Source: Aureococcus anophagefferens
Lineage: Eukaryota > Sar > Pelagophyceae > Pelagomonadales > Pelagomonadaceae
NCBI RefSeq assembly: GCF_000186865.1
Contig: NW_008705566.1
Span: 1,977,699 to 2,041,698 of the forward strand
Length of the DNA: 64,000 nucleotides
Direction: 5' to 3'
Part shown: one piece after another, positions 1-8,807 of the stretch
How positions within the stretch are numbered: the stretch's first letter is position 1
Layout: every line of letters begins with the position of its first letter
The notes under the pieces: generated by a model
The model's database searches: none
The model's input: only the letters and a program-made list of their open reading frames with translations
What the model was told of the DNA's origin: nothing
Position numbers and translations under genes: made by a program

Positions 1-81
1 TTGCATCGCAGTCGTAGCAGCCATCTAGCTCATTTTGAGCGCTTTGAGTGCAGTCGTAGCAGCCTCGCACCACCAAAACCA

Positions 82-727
82 ATGGGCCTCATCGACGCCG
101 TCGACGCCGGCGCCTGCGCCGCCCTGTGGCGCTCCGACGATCCGAAGCTCTACAGCGCGGCGCTCGCGTCCCTCGAAGCGAAGCAAGCGACGAAAAAGAC
201 CAAGTACGGCGACCTCAACAAGCTCCACGCCAAGTGGGTCGCGCTCGAGAAGACGCTGCGCAAGAACGGCGAGCTCACCAAAAAAGAGCTCCAGACGGTC
301 ATGTCGTTCAAGCTCACGCGCGGCAAGATGCGGCCGCTGATGCGCTTCGTCGACGCCGCGGACGACGGCGCCGTGCGCTCGGCGTCGCGCGCCGCGCTCC
401 GCGCTCGCGGCGGCGTCATCGTCCGCGGACTGCGGCGCGGCCTTCGGGAGCATGTCCCTGCCCGGCGTCGGCGTCGCGACGGTGTCGGTGATCTTCGCCG
501 CCGCGGACCCGCGCTTCGCGATCATGAGCGACGCCGCGCTCGAGGCCTGCTGCGGCGCGCCGGCGCACAAGAAGACTTATGGGTTGGACGAGTACCGCGC
601 GCTGCTCGACGCGCTCGAGGCCAAGGCGGCAACACTCGGCCCTGACTGGTCGCCGCGGTCCGTGGAGATCGCGCTCTACGCCGCGAGCCTCGTCGCCGGC
701 CCGAAGAAGCGGAAGCGCGAAGAGTAA
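82..727 (+). CDS. Helix-hairpin-helix-like protein, reading frame broken
   Basis: Coding starts at the ATG at 82 and reads lysine-rich helical sequence (YGDLNKLHAKWVALEKTLRK, then KLTRGKMRPLMRFV) to about position 410. It then has to move to a second frame that carries GSMSLPGVGVATVSVIFAAA, EALEACC-like helices and a basic KKRKREE end, with the stop at 725-727. The LPGVGVATVS stretch looks like the helix-hairpin-helix loop of DNA-glycosylase-like proteins, and the order basic helix, RGKMRPL, HhH matches an uncharacterised eukaryotic family I recall. I see no good GT-AG pair that joins the frames, so this is either a one-base sequence error or a non-standard intron near 385-450. The basic tail suggests nuclear location. 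The molecular function is unknown. The stop lies 30 bp from the stop of the convergent DnaJ gene. Confidence 0.6.
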
Positions 728-757
728 GCGATATTACGCGCCTCGGAGGAAAATCGC

Positions 758-3364
758 CTAGTGGTGGTGGAAGCCGCCGGGGAAGCCGCCGGGGAAGCCG
801 CCGCCGCCGGGGAAGCCGCCGCGCATGCCGCCCTGCGCGGCCTGCTGCTTCGCCATCTCGATTTTCTGCTCGACCTCCTCGCGGTCGTGGCCCTGGTCCC
901 AGAGTTTCTTGCGCTGCGGGTCCGTGAGGAACTCGTAGGCGTCGTTGATCTTCTTGAACTGGACCTCGGCCTTGCTCTTCTCCTCGTCGCTCTTCGTCGA
1001 GAACCGGTCCGGGTGCCACTTGAGCGCGGCCTTCTTGTAGGCCTTCTTCATCTCCTGCTCCGACGAATTTTCGTCCAAATCCGGGCCGACCTCGGCGTAC
1101 AGGTTCGGCCGGTTCGCCTTCTTGAGCAGGAACTGCGCCTCCTTGTACTTGCCGACGACGGCGCGGTCCTGCTTCGTCTCCGGGATGGCCTCGAGGCACT
1201 GCTCGAGGAGGTTGATGGCGTCCTGGTAGCGGCCCAGGCCCTGGAGCGCCTCGGCGCCGAGGAGGAACGCCGACTTGGAGCCCGGCGACGCGTGGTAGAG
1301 CGCCGCGGACGCGTCCGAGTGGCACTTGCGCCAGCACGCCTTCAGCGACGCGTTCTTCTCGTCGCCCGTGGGCTGGCGCTTCGCCTTCAACGCGAGGAGC
1401 TGGTAGGCCTTGGCGCGGCGCACGTGCATGGACGCGAGGAGCTTCTTGTCGTCCTCGTCGATGCCGATGCCCTCCGTCGCCGCCTTCACCGCGGCGTCGT
1501 AGTCGCCCTTGTTGATCGCCGCCTCGACGTCGCCCTTGACGCGCTCCGCGTCCTTCGTGCCCCGCCGGAGCTTCTTGAGCTTCGTCTTGAGCGCGTCGTC
1601 GTCGGGGTCCATCTGGAGGCACGCGGACACGTGCGCGGCCGCCTTGTCGCGGTCGCCCACCGCGACCAAGGCGTCCGCGCGCGTCGTGTGCGCCTCCACG
1701 AGGTCCTGGCCCCGGAGCCGCTTCGACGCCAGGGCCTGCATGGCCTCGCGCGAGCCGTCGTCGTACTCCTTGAGCCGCACGTGGCATTTCGCGAGCGCGA
1801 GGCGGAGGAGCGGGTCGTCGGTGACGCCGCACTCGTCCCGGAGCTTGAGGAAGCAGCGCTTGCCCCGGGAGAACTCGCCGCGGCCCACGGCCTCGTCGCC
1901 GGCGCCGCGGAGCTCGAGGTACTGGCCCGCCTCGCTCCGCTTCTTCTTGAGCCCCGCGTCGCCCGTCGACTCGAACGCTCGCTCCGCGACGGCCGCGGCC
2001 TCGTCCAAGCGCCCCAAGCGGCACAGCGCCGTGCAGCGCCGGCTCGCGACCTTGGAGCGCGACGTCGTGAGCCGGTCGCGCTCGCCGCCGGGCAGCGCCT
2101 CGCGCGCCTCGTCGTCGTCCAGACGCTTCGCGATGACGGCCTCGGCGTCGGCGCAGTCCTTCGCCGCGCGGTCCGGGTCGTTGACCATGAGCCAGCAGGC
2201 CGCGCGGTTCGCGTAGACGGCGTCGCGCTCGTCGTCGGACGTGGAGAGGCACTTCGTGTACTGCGTCAGCGCCTCCTTGTAGGCGCCGCGCTTGTAGAGC
2301 GCCGCGCCCGCGTCGCGGAGCGCCTTCGCCGTCGCGCAGGGCGCCTTGGGCGCCGCGCCCCTGGGCTTTAGGGACGCCAGCAGCTCCTTGAGGGCGGCGG
2401 CGTCCTTGTCGGCGACGTGCTCCAGGCCGAACTCGCAGGCCTCGACGGCCGCGTCCTTGCGTTCTAACTGTTTCAGCGACCGCGCGAGGTGGAGGTGGCC
2501 CTTGGGGAACGAGGGCTCCAGCGCGACGACGGCCCTGCCGTCCTCGGCGGCCTTGGCCCACTTGCCCAACGCCTGGTAGCAGGCGCTCCGGTTGCTCAGG
2601 TAGAGGTGCGCCGCGCCGGCCGTGAGGTCGACGGCCAACGTGTAGAGGGGGAGCGCGGCCTCGTAGTCCTTGGCGATAAAAAAGCCGTTGGCCTGCTTCT
2701 TCGCCGCCTCGGGGATCGTGCTCTGCTTCATCTCCGCGAGGGACTTGCTGCTCTCCACGAGCTCCGCGGGCGCGTTGCCGAGCGCGACGGCCGCGGCTTC
2801 CACCTCCCCGAGCGCGACGAGGCTCCGCGTGAGGTGGAAGTGGGCCTTGGCGTTGCCGCAGTCGAGCTTCACGGCGGCCTTGGCGTCGGCGGCGGCTTTG
2901 GCCCACTCCTTCAAACTCTGCCAGCAGAGGCCCCGGTTCAGGTAGAGCCGCGCGTCGTCGGGCGTGAGCTCGAGCGCGGCCGCGTACCGCTCGGACGCGT
3001 CCGCGTGGTCGCCCTTGGCGAAGAGCTCGTTGCCCGCGGACCGCTGCTTGTCCGCCGCCGACGCGAGCGCCGACGCCAGGCGCCGCTCGCGGCCCTCGAC
3101 GCAGGCCTCGGACAGCGCCTCGCACCGCTCGACGAGCGCCTTCCGCCGCGCGGCGGCGTCGCCGCCGCCGCCGCCCCCGCAGCCGTCGACCTTGAGCGTG
3201 AGCTGCTCCGCGGCGCCGTAGAGCTTGCTCAGCGCGTCCCGCGCGACCATGAGCGTCTTGCGGGACGCGTCGCTGCTGATGTTCAGCAGCGCCTCGTCGA
3301 GCTGGCCCTCGAGGGCGCCCGCCTCGGCCTCGAGCCCGTCGAAGGCGTCGGGCGGCGGGCACAT
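758..3364 (-). CDS. TPR-repeat co-chaperone with C-terminal DnaJ domain
   Basis: An 868-residue protein that starts at the ATG at 3364; an upstream in-frame GTG at 3388 is not a credible eukaryotic start. Most of the protein is tandem tetratricopeptide repeats (recurring NRGLCWQSLKEWAKAAADA, NRSACYQALGKWAKAAEDG, NRAACWLMVNDPDRAAKDC). Near residues 745-820 there is a J domain with the HPD signature (KAALKWHPDRFS) and a following INDAYEFLTDPQRKKLWD helix. It ends in Gly-Phe-Pro repeats (GGFPGGGG) and HHH. The TPR-then-J order matches DNAJC7/TPR2 proteins, which bind Hsp70 and Hsp90 and stimulate Hsp70 ATPase through HPD. No signal peptide is seen, so it is probably cytosolic. Confidence 0.85.
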   Translation of the reverse strand: MCPPPDAFDGLEAEAGALEGQLDEALLNISSDASRKTLMVARDALSKLYGAAEQLTLKVDGCGGGGGGDAAARRKALVERCEALSEACVEGRERRLASALASAADKQRSAGNELFAKGDHADASERYAAALELTPDDARLYLNRGLCWQSLKEWAKAAADAKAAVKLDCGNAKAHFHLTRSLVALGEVEAAAVALGNAPAELVESSKSLAEMKQSTIPEAAKKQANGFFIAKDYEAALPLYTLAVDLTAGAAHLYLSNRSACYQALGKWAKAAEDGRAVVALEPSFPKGHLHLARSLKQLERKDAAVEACEFGLEHVADKDAAALKELLASLKPRGAAPKAPCATAKALRDAGAALYKRGAYKEALTQYTKCLSTSDDERDAVYANRAACWLMVNDPDRAAKDCADAEAVIAKRLDDDEAREALPGGERDRLTTSRSKVASRRCTALCRLGRLDEAAAVAERAFESTGDAGLKKKRSEAGQYLELRGAGDEAVGRGEFSRGKRCFLKLRDECGVTDDPLLRLALAKCHVRLKEYDDGSREAMQALASKRLRGQDLVEAHTTRADALVAVGDRDKAAAHVSACLQMDPDDDALKTKLKKLRRGTKDAERVKGDVEAAINKGDYDAAVKAATEGIGIDEDDKKLLASMHVRRAKAYQLLALKAKRQPTGDEKNASLKACWRKCHSDASAALYHASPGSKSAFLLGAEALQGLGRYQDAINLLEQCLEAIPETKQDRAVVGKYKEAQFLLKKANRPNLYAEVGPDLDENSSEQEMKKAYKKAALKWHPDRFSTKSDEEKSKAEVQFKKINDAYEFLTDPQRKKLWDQGHDREEVEQKIEMAKQQAAQGGMRGGFPGGGGFPGGFPGGFHHH

Positions 3365-3663
3365 GCTCGACGTTTGGTCCTCAGCCACGGCGCCGACGCG
3401 ACGACGCGACGAGGTCGCGTACGAAGCGGCTCCGGACGGCGTGCGCTGCGTCGGCGCGCGCTCACTCGCTCGAATTTGTCGGCTCAGCTGCTGGTCCTCT
3501 GGCGATGTTTGTGGTGCCGCAAAATTGCCGCAGCCTTTGAGGCGTCCTTCTAGGAGGAGAAGTCGAAGTCGAAGGACGACGACGACGACGACGACGCCAA
3601 CGACGACTCCGACGACGACGGTCCCGGTCGCTCACCACCGCAGCAGCGGCGCACAGAGCCAGG

Positions 3664-5445
3664 CTAGTCCCAGAGCTTAATGAGGCCGTCCCAGCCGCAG
3701 GTGAAGACCCAGGAGGGCTCGAGCGGGTGCCAGGCGCAGCCGATGCAGGGCCCGCTGTCGTGGGCCTGGAGCTTGCGGTAGACGCGCGTCGTCTTGAAGT
3801 CCCAGAAGAAGAGCTTGCCCTCGCCGTCGCCCGAGGCGATGAACTTGCCGTTGGGGCTGAAGGTGATGCCGCAGGAGTAGCCCGAGTTGAGGTGGCCCTT
3901 GAAGGTCTTCTTGCGCATCTGCTTGAGCTTGTCGCGCGCGCCGTAGGTGACGATCGTGTTGTCGAGCGACTGGCCGCACCAGAAGTTCGTCGACGGGTGG
4001 AGCTCGACGACGGGCACGGCGTTCATGTGGGGCTCGGAGATGTACTTCATGGGCACGGGGATGTTGTGCTCCCAGATGAAGATCTTCTTGTCGTCGGCCG
4101 TGGACACGAAGCGGCGGTCGTCGTCGATGAACGTGATCGAGTTCACGGGCTGGAGGTGGTGGTTGTACTCCTGGACGATCTCCTCGTTGGCCCGCAGGTC
4201 CCACTGGTAGATGCGGTTGTCGGAAGCGCCCGCGAGGAGGATCTTGTCGTCGCGCGGGTAGAAGTCGACGCAGTAGCACATCTTCCGGTTCGGCGTCAAC
4301 GTGTGGAGCGCCGCGCCCGTCTCCGTGTCCCAGACGCGCGTGAAGCGGTCGAAGCCGCAGGTCGCGAAGGTGCTGCCGTCGTGGCTGAAGGTCGCGTCGC
4401 GCACGGCCTCGGCGTGGCCCGCGTAGGTCATGAGGCAGCGCCGGTCGTTGTAGACGTCCCAGATCTTCGCGGACCCGTCCATCGACGCCGACAGCATCAA
4501 GTGGCCGTACGTGGGGTGGAGCTTGATGCACTGGACGCCCTTGCCGTGGCCCGTGAACTTGTGGACGCAGCGCTTCGGGATGAAGCAGTCGTGGTCGTCG
4601 TCGACCTTGGGCCGGAGCTCGCCGAGGTTGGGGCGCGTCCAGCTCCGGCCCTGGTAGTCCCGCATCGCGTCGCCGTGGAACGCGTGCTTCGCCTCGATGG
4701 CCGTCGTGTCGCGGTCGTGGCGCGCCGGCAGCAAATGCGAGATCTTCCGCTCGTCGCGCCGGTCGAAGTCCTCGTTCTGGTCGTAGGCGCGCGTCGCGGA
4801 CTTGGGTTTCGCGACGGCCTCCGCGATCTCCGCCTTGCGCGCGGCGAGGTCCTCCGGCGCGTCCTCGTCGATGTGCTCGGGCTCGGGCGCCCAGACGCCG
4901 TGCTCGTCCTCCGTGCCCAGGGGCGCGTCGCCGCCGCGCTTCCGCTTCGCGCGCGGCCGCGGCGCGTCGGCCGCGGCGCCGTCGCCGACGAGCTTTTGCC
5001 CGCCCGCGGCGTCCTGCGCGTACCCGAAGCTCTGGAACGTGTGGTACTGCTCGTCGAAGGACCACTCCTCGATGGCCGCGCGCTCCACGGACCCGCCCGC
5101 GTGCACGTTCGACGCCTTCAGGTCCATCTGCTGGAGGTGGCTCCCGCCGCCGAACGAACGACTCGGGCCCGCGACTGGCGCGCGGACGAGCGCGGCCGGC
5201 AGGTTCGTGCGCATCTCCCCGAAGGCGCCCTGCGCCTGCTTCGCCTTCGACCCGGGCCGCTTGACGACCGCCAGGGCGCCGACGACGGCGGGCGCCGTGT
5301 CCACGACCCGCGCGAGCACCGTCGTCGGCGGCGGGCCAAAGTCCTCGCCGGGGGGCGCCGGCGGCGACGGCGCCGCGGGCGCGGCCGCCGACGCGCCGCC
5401 GCCGTCGCCGTCGCTGTCGTAATCGCCCATGCCCGGGAGCGCCAT
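3664..5445 (-). CDS. CDC40: Pre-mRNA-processing factor 17 (WD40 splicing factor)
   Basis: 593 residues from the ATG at 5445 (MALPGMGDYDSDGDGG). The N-terminal third is acidic and Ala/Pro-rich with a basic KRKRGG patch. The C-terminal part is a WD40 propeller that begins at HKFTGHGKGVQCIKLHPTYG and runs through SASMDGSAKIWDVYNDRRCL, TCGFDRFTRVWDTETG and SADDKKIFIWEHNIPVPMKY, ending TCGWDGLIKLWD. This order and wording match PRP17/CDC40, a spliceosome component of the second catalytic step. A working spliceosome factor fits a genome where introns are being inserted actively (see the introners). The open frame extends 159 nt upstream, but no better start is visible there. The next gene, an SGNH hydrolase, is divergent. 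Confidence 0.93.
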   Translation of the reverse strand: MALPGMGDYDSDGDGGGASAAAPAAPSPPAPPGEDFGPPPTTVLARVVDTAPAVVGALAVVKRPGSKAKQAQGAFGEMRTNLPAALVRAPVAGPSRSFGGGSHLQQMDLKASNVHAGGSVERAAIEEWSFDEQYHTFQSFGYAQDAAGGQKLVGDGAAADAPRPRAKRKRGGDAPLGTEDEHGVWAPEPEHIDEDAPEDLAARKAEIAEAVAKPKSATRAYDQNEDFDRRDERKISHLLPARHDRDTTAIEAKHAFHGDAMRDYQGRSWTRPNLGELRPKVDDDHDCFIPKRCVHKFTGHGKGVQCIKLHPTYGHLMLSASMDGSAKIWDVYNDRRCLMTYAGHAEAVRDATFSHDGSTFATCGFDRFTRVWDTETGAALHTLTPNRKMCYCVDFYPRDDKILLAGASDNRIYQWDLRANEEIVQEYNHHLQPVNSITFIDDDRRFVSTADDKKIFIWEHNIPVPMKYISEPHMNAVPVVELHPSTNFWCGQSLDNTIVTYGARDKLKQMRKKTFKGHLNSGYSCGITFSPNGKFIASGDGEGKLFFWDFKTTRVYRKLQAHDSGPCIGCAWHPLEPSWVFTCGWDGLIKLWD

Positions 5446-5655
5446 CGTGCCGCGGCGCGCGAGTGACGAGGAGCTGGAGCTCGGCGAGGCGGTGATCGAT
5501 GAGACCTTGAGAAGTGCAATTCGAGGGTGTTTACGCGGGAGCGCATGGTCGGGGGACAGGCTGCCCACCTCGCCTAGGCCTAGCAAGTCTGAGTTCAATA
5601 GCATGGGCGCTCAATGTCGTCGCACAGGCTGCCCACCTGGGCGCTAGCGCGCTGC

Positions 5656-6426
5656 ATGCTTCGAACTCTCCTCCTCCTCGCGACGTCGACGAGAGCGCTC
5701 GACTGCGTCACGGAACACTTGCCGGTGCACGACCCGGAGGTGGCGCAGTGCCTCCAGACCTGCGGCGCCTGCGACTACACGCGGCTGATCAACGCGTCGA
5801 GCATGCTCGCGGCCCTGCGGCTCGCGCGCTGGATGGAGTATCAGCGGCCCGTCGTCGAGCGTCGCCTCGAGGCGGCCGCGAACGCGTCCGTCGCCGCGAA
5901 CGCGTCCGCGACCGTCTTCTTCGGCGACAGCCTCTTCGCCATGGCCGCGGACAAGGACGAGGCCCTGCTCTGCGCGTCCCGGGCGGCGCCCTGCGCGAAC
6001 GCGGGCTCGGGCTACGACACGTTCCGCACGGCTTTCGGGCGCGCGTGGATGGTCTGCGGGTCGCGGCCCGGCCTGATCTACGTGCTCTTCGGCACGAACG
6101 ACCTGCTCCAGGGCGCGTCGGTCGACGCCGTGGCGTCCCGCGCGGCGCGCCTCGTGCGCTACCTGCGGCGCTGCAGCGACGCGGCCGTCGTGCTGGTGTC
6201 GCTGCCGCCGCACGCCGCGGGACACAACCACCCCTTCGACGAGCGGGCCGTGAACGCGAGGTACGCGGACGTCGCGGCGTCCGAGAACGCGTCCTTCTGC
6301 GATGTCCACGCGCCCCTCGCGGACGACGGCCGCGGCGCGCTCCGCGGCGACGGGCTCCACCTGACGCTCGAAGGCTACGCGATCCTCGCCGCGACGTTGG
6401 CCCGATGTCGAATACGGTCAGTTTAA
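5656..6426 (+). CDS. Secreted SGNH/GDSL-type hydrolase
   Basis: 256 residues. The ATG at 5656 was chosen over 5614 because it gives a clean signal peptide (MLRTLLLLATSTRALDC). The SGNH blocks are all present: FFGDS with the nucleophile Ser92, FGTND at about 145-149 (block III Asn) and DGLHLTLEGY at 232-241 (catalytic Asp and His). Paired cysteines (CLQTCGACDY) and Asn-Ala-Ser glycosylation sites suggest a secreted, disulfide-bonded enzyme. Family members hydrolyse lipid or carbohydrate esters, and the substrate cannot be told from sequence. Its 3' end is 75 bp from the convergent tyrosinase-like gene. Confidence 0.85.
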   Translation: MLRTLLLLATSTRALDCVTEHLPVHDPEVAQCLQTCGACDYTRLINASSMLAALRLARWMEYQRPVVERRLEAAANASVAANASATVFFGDSLFAMAADKDEALLCASRAAPCANAGSGYDTFRTAFGRAWMVCGSRPGLIYVLFGTNDLLQGASVDAVASRAARLVRYLRRCSDAAVVLVSLPPHAAGHNHPFDERAVNARYADVAASENASFCDVHAPLADDGRGALRGDGLHLTLEGYAILAATLARCRIRSV

Positions 6427-6501
6427 GAGTGGGCGCCGGGGCGCCGCGGGGGAGCGGGATGCTTGGCGGGGCGGGGAGATGGGGAGCGGAGCGTCGGCGC
6501 C

Positions 6502-8610
6502 TCACAGTTTCGACTTCCAGAACTCGCGCACGGGGCTGCCGAGCGCGTCGCAGTGCTGCCACTCGAATTCGGCGTAGACGTAGGGCAGGCGGTCGTAGCT
6601 CGGGTTGAAGATGTCGTTGAGCTCGCCGTTGGTGTAGAAGTGCTCGTTGTGGTCGACGAGGTTCTTCCAGAGCCGCGTGTCGTTGTAGTTGTGCGCCGGG
6701 TTCACGCACTGGGAGTAGGACGAGCCGTCCCGCCAGATCTCGTCGTAGGGGTAGGGCGACAGCCGCTTCCACTGCCAGTAGCGCTCCACGGACGAGTGCG
6801 TGAGGTAGAAGACGGGGTCGAGCGGCGCGCCGCTGTCCATCATCGTCCCCAGGAAGCCCGCGTCGCAGATCTGCGTCGACAGGGCCATGAAGATCTCGTC
6901 GGCCTCGGCCAGGGACCGGCCGTCGGCGAAGTGGACGCGGCGCGAGCCGTCGGCGAGGTAGGGGCCCCGGGACCGGTCCGCGCGGACGACGAGCAAATCG
7001 CGCGCGCGCGAGGACCACGCGCGGTGCTTGAGCCAGTCGAGCGCGCCCTGCTTCTCGAGGTGCTCGTAGGCGGCGCCCGGCGCCTCGGACCGTTTGATGG
7101 CCGCCGTCTCGTCCGTGCAGGCGCACATGCAGTCGGCCTGGGCCGTGTCCGCGGAGCAGTAGTCCGGGCACGAGATGAGCTCGGACATCCACGAGCCCTT
7201 GGGGTTGAGCTCCTGGAAGAGCGTGTAGGTGTCGATGCGCCCGCCCGGCGCCATCCAGAAGCCGTCGGACATGTACTCCTGGGCGTCGATGGCCCACATG
7301 CCGCCGATCATGTTGTGCACCGTGCCGTGCGGGTCGTACATGACCTGCAACGAGAACATGTCCGTGAGGCCCGCGGACCCGCAGCCCTCGGTGCAGTTCT
7401 GCGTGCCGTTGTACCACACGTCGAGCTGCATGACGTTGTGGACGTCCGTGCAGGTCGGGAAGTGGTTCGTCACGTAGCCGTAGGACTTGAACGTCCGCGT
7501 CAGGAACGGCGTGTTCAGCGTGTTCCACGCGGACCGCATCAAGCCGTACGCGTTCGTGTAGGACGAGTAGTTGCGCTTGTCGTCGCGGAGCATGGGCAGG
7601 TGGTCCCAGTAGCCGCCGTCGTCGACGATGTTCAGGTCGTTCTCGGGGCGCAGCGTCCCCAGGAAGTCGGGACTAAAGATCGACGACTCGCGCCACGACG
7701 ACAGGTTGCCCGTCGCGTTCACCTTCGCCGCCTCGATGGTGTAGTCCCAGTAGGGCAGCGCGACGGCGGGGTCCACGACCTGCACGGACCGCTCCAGCTC
7801 GAAGTTGATGGCCACGTGGCTGTTCATGAAGCCCGCGCCGTCGTGGAAGCCGTCGCACGCGAACGCACCCGCGTCGACGAGGTGGAGGCGGATGAAGTAG
7901 TCGATGCCCTTGTAGTCGTCCGTGCCGTATCGCCTCCGGCCCTCCTCCGTCGTCACGAGCCAGAGCGTGCGGTAGGCCTCGAAGAAGCGGCCCCGGTCCT
8001 CCTCGAAGAGGCCCCGGAGCTCGCGCCTCACGTACTTCACGTGGACCAAGCCCCGCGTGCGCTTGTCCGCGCTCGTCGACGCCATCTCGACGACGAACGT
8101 GCCCGCGTTGAGGAACTCGTGGACCATGCCCGAGCCCTCGTAGGCCTCGCCGGAAGGCTGGGCCCTGCCCTCCTCCCACACGGACCACTTGTACGTCGCG
8201 TCCGACAGGTAGTCCAAGGGCTCGAAATACGTCGCCCGCCGCGGCTCGACGATGACGCCCTCGAGCCAGGGGTAGTCCTCGCCGATGGGGCCGTCCCGTA
8301 AAATGTACTTGTTGTGCACCGTGAACGAGGGCTCGAGGCCCCGCATCTCCGGCACGACGACGCGGTAGCCCTCGTCCCCCAAAATCGCGCCGCTCCGCTT
8401 CGCGATCCCGCCCCGCGACGCCGCGGCCGCGTCCGCCGCCTCCGACGTCGCGACGCGCGTCATGAACTGGGACATGCCCGGCCGGCGCCGCGTCAGCGTC
8501 GCCGCGCCCGCGAGCCCGACGGCCGCGACGAGCGCGCCGACGACGAGCGGGCCGGCGCGCCGACTCCGCGGCGCGTCCTCGACGCCGCTCATGTCGTCGA
8601 GCGACGCCAT
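6502..8610 (-). CDS. Tyrosinase-like type-3 copper protein, membrane-anchored
   Basis: 702 residues from the ATG at 8610 (MASLDDMSG). A hydrophobic segment at about 22-42 (LVVGALVAAVGLAGAATL) is probably a signal anchor. CuA region: RLHLVDAG, GFHDGAGFMNSHVAINFELE and VALPYWDYT, the usual His...His...His plus PYWD pattern. CuB region: DPHGTVHNMIGGMW with HxxxH, then DPVFYLTHSSVERYWQWKR with the third His. Members oxidise phenols or catechols with a dinuclear copper centre. A Cys-rich insert (CPDYCSADTAQADCMCAC) between the copper sites is not typical. Topology is inferred to place the catalytic domain outside the cytoplasm. Divergent from the sulfotransferase gene. Confidence 0.83.
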   Translation of the reverse strand: MASLDDMSGVEDAPRSRRAGPLVVGALVAAVGLAGAATLTRRRPGMSQFMTRVATSEAADAAAASRGGIAKRSGAILGDEGYRVVVPEMRGLEPSFTVHNKYILRDGPIGEDYPWLEGVIVEPRRATYFEPLDYLSDATYKWSVWEEGRAQPSGEAYEGSGMVHEFLNAGTFVVEMASTSADKRTRGLVHVKYVRRELRGLFEEDRGRFFEAYRTLWLVTTEEGRRRYGTDDYKGIDYFIRLHLVDAGAFACDGFHDGAGFMNSHVAINFELERSVQVVDPAVALPYWDYTIEAAKVNATGNLSSWRESSIFSPDFLGTLRPENDLNIVDDGGYWDHLPMLRDDKRNYSSYTNAYGLMRSAWNTLNTPFLTRTFKSYGYVTNHFPTCTDVHNVMQLDVWYNGTQNCTEGCGSAGLTDMFSLQVMYDPHGTVHNMIGGMWAIDAQEYMSDGFWMAPGGRIDTYTLFQELNPKGSWMSELISCPDYCSADTAQADCMCACTDETAAIKRSEAPGAAYEHLEKQGALDWLKHRAWSSRARDLLVVRADRSRGPYLADGSRRVHFADGRSLAEADEIFMALSTQICDAGFLGTMMDSGAPLDPVFYLTHSSVERYWQWKRLSPYPYDEIWRDGSSYSQCVNPAHNYNDTRLWKNLVDHNEHFYTNGELNDIFNPSYDRLPYVYAEFEWQHCDALGSPVREFWKSKL

Positions 8611-8807
8611 CGCCCCCCGACGCGACCGCCCGAGAGACCGCGCGGGCCCGTCCGGCGCGACGCACACGGGCAGCCCGACACCCTCCGAGGCTGTGCGCAC
8701 ACCAAACCAAGAGTAACTCAAAACCTGGATACCGCCGCCTGGGGTACAAATCTTCAGCGTGAACTACAACCCGAACCGCGAGCACTTGAGAGGCGCCTCG
8801 GCAGACG

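Noticed and set aside
522..3362. Very long antisense and alternate-frame open frames (also at 2489-3553, 29777-33106, 36631-40029, 48505-51978)
   Set aside because: High GC leaves few stops in other frames. These read Arg/Ala/Gly/Pro-rich shadows of the real genes with no domains.
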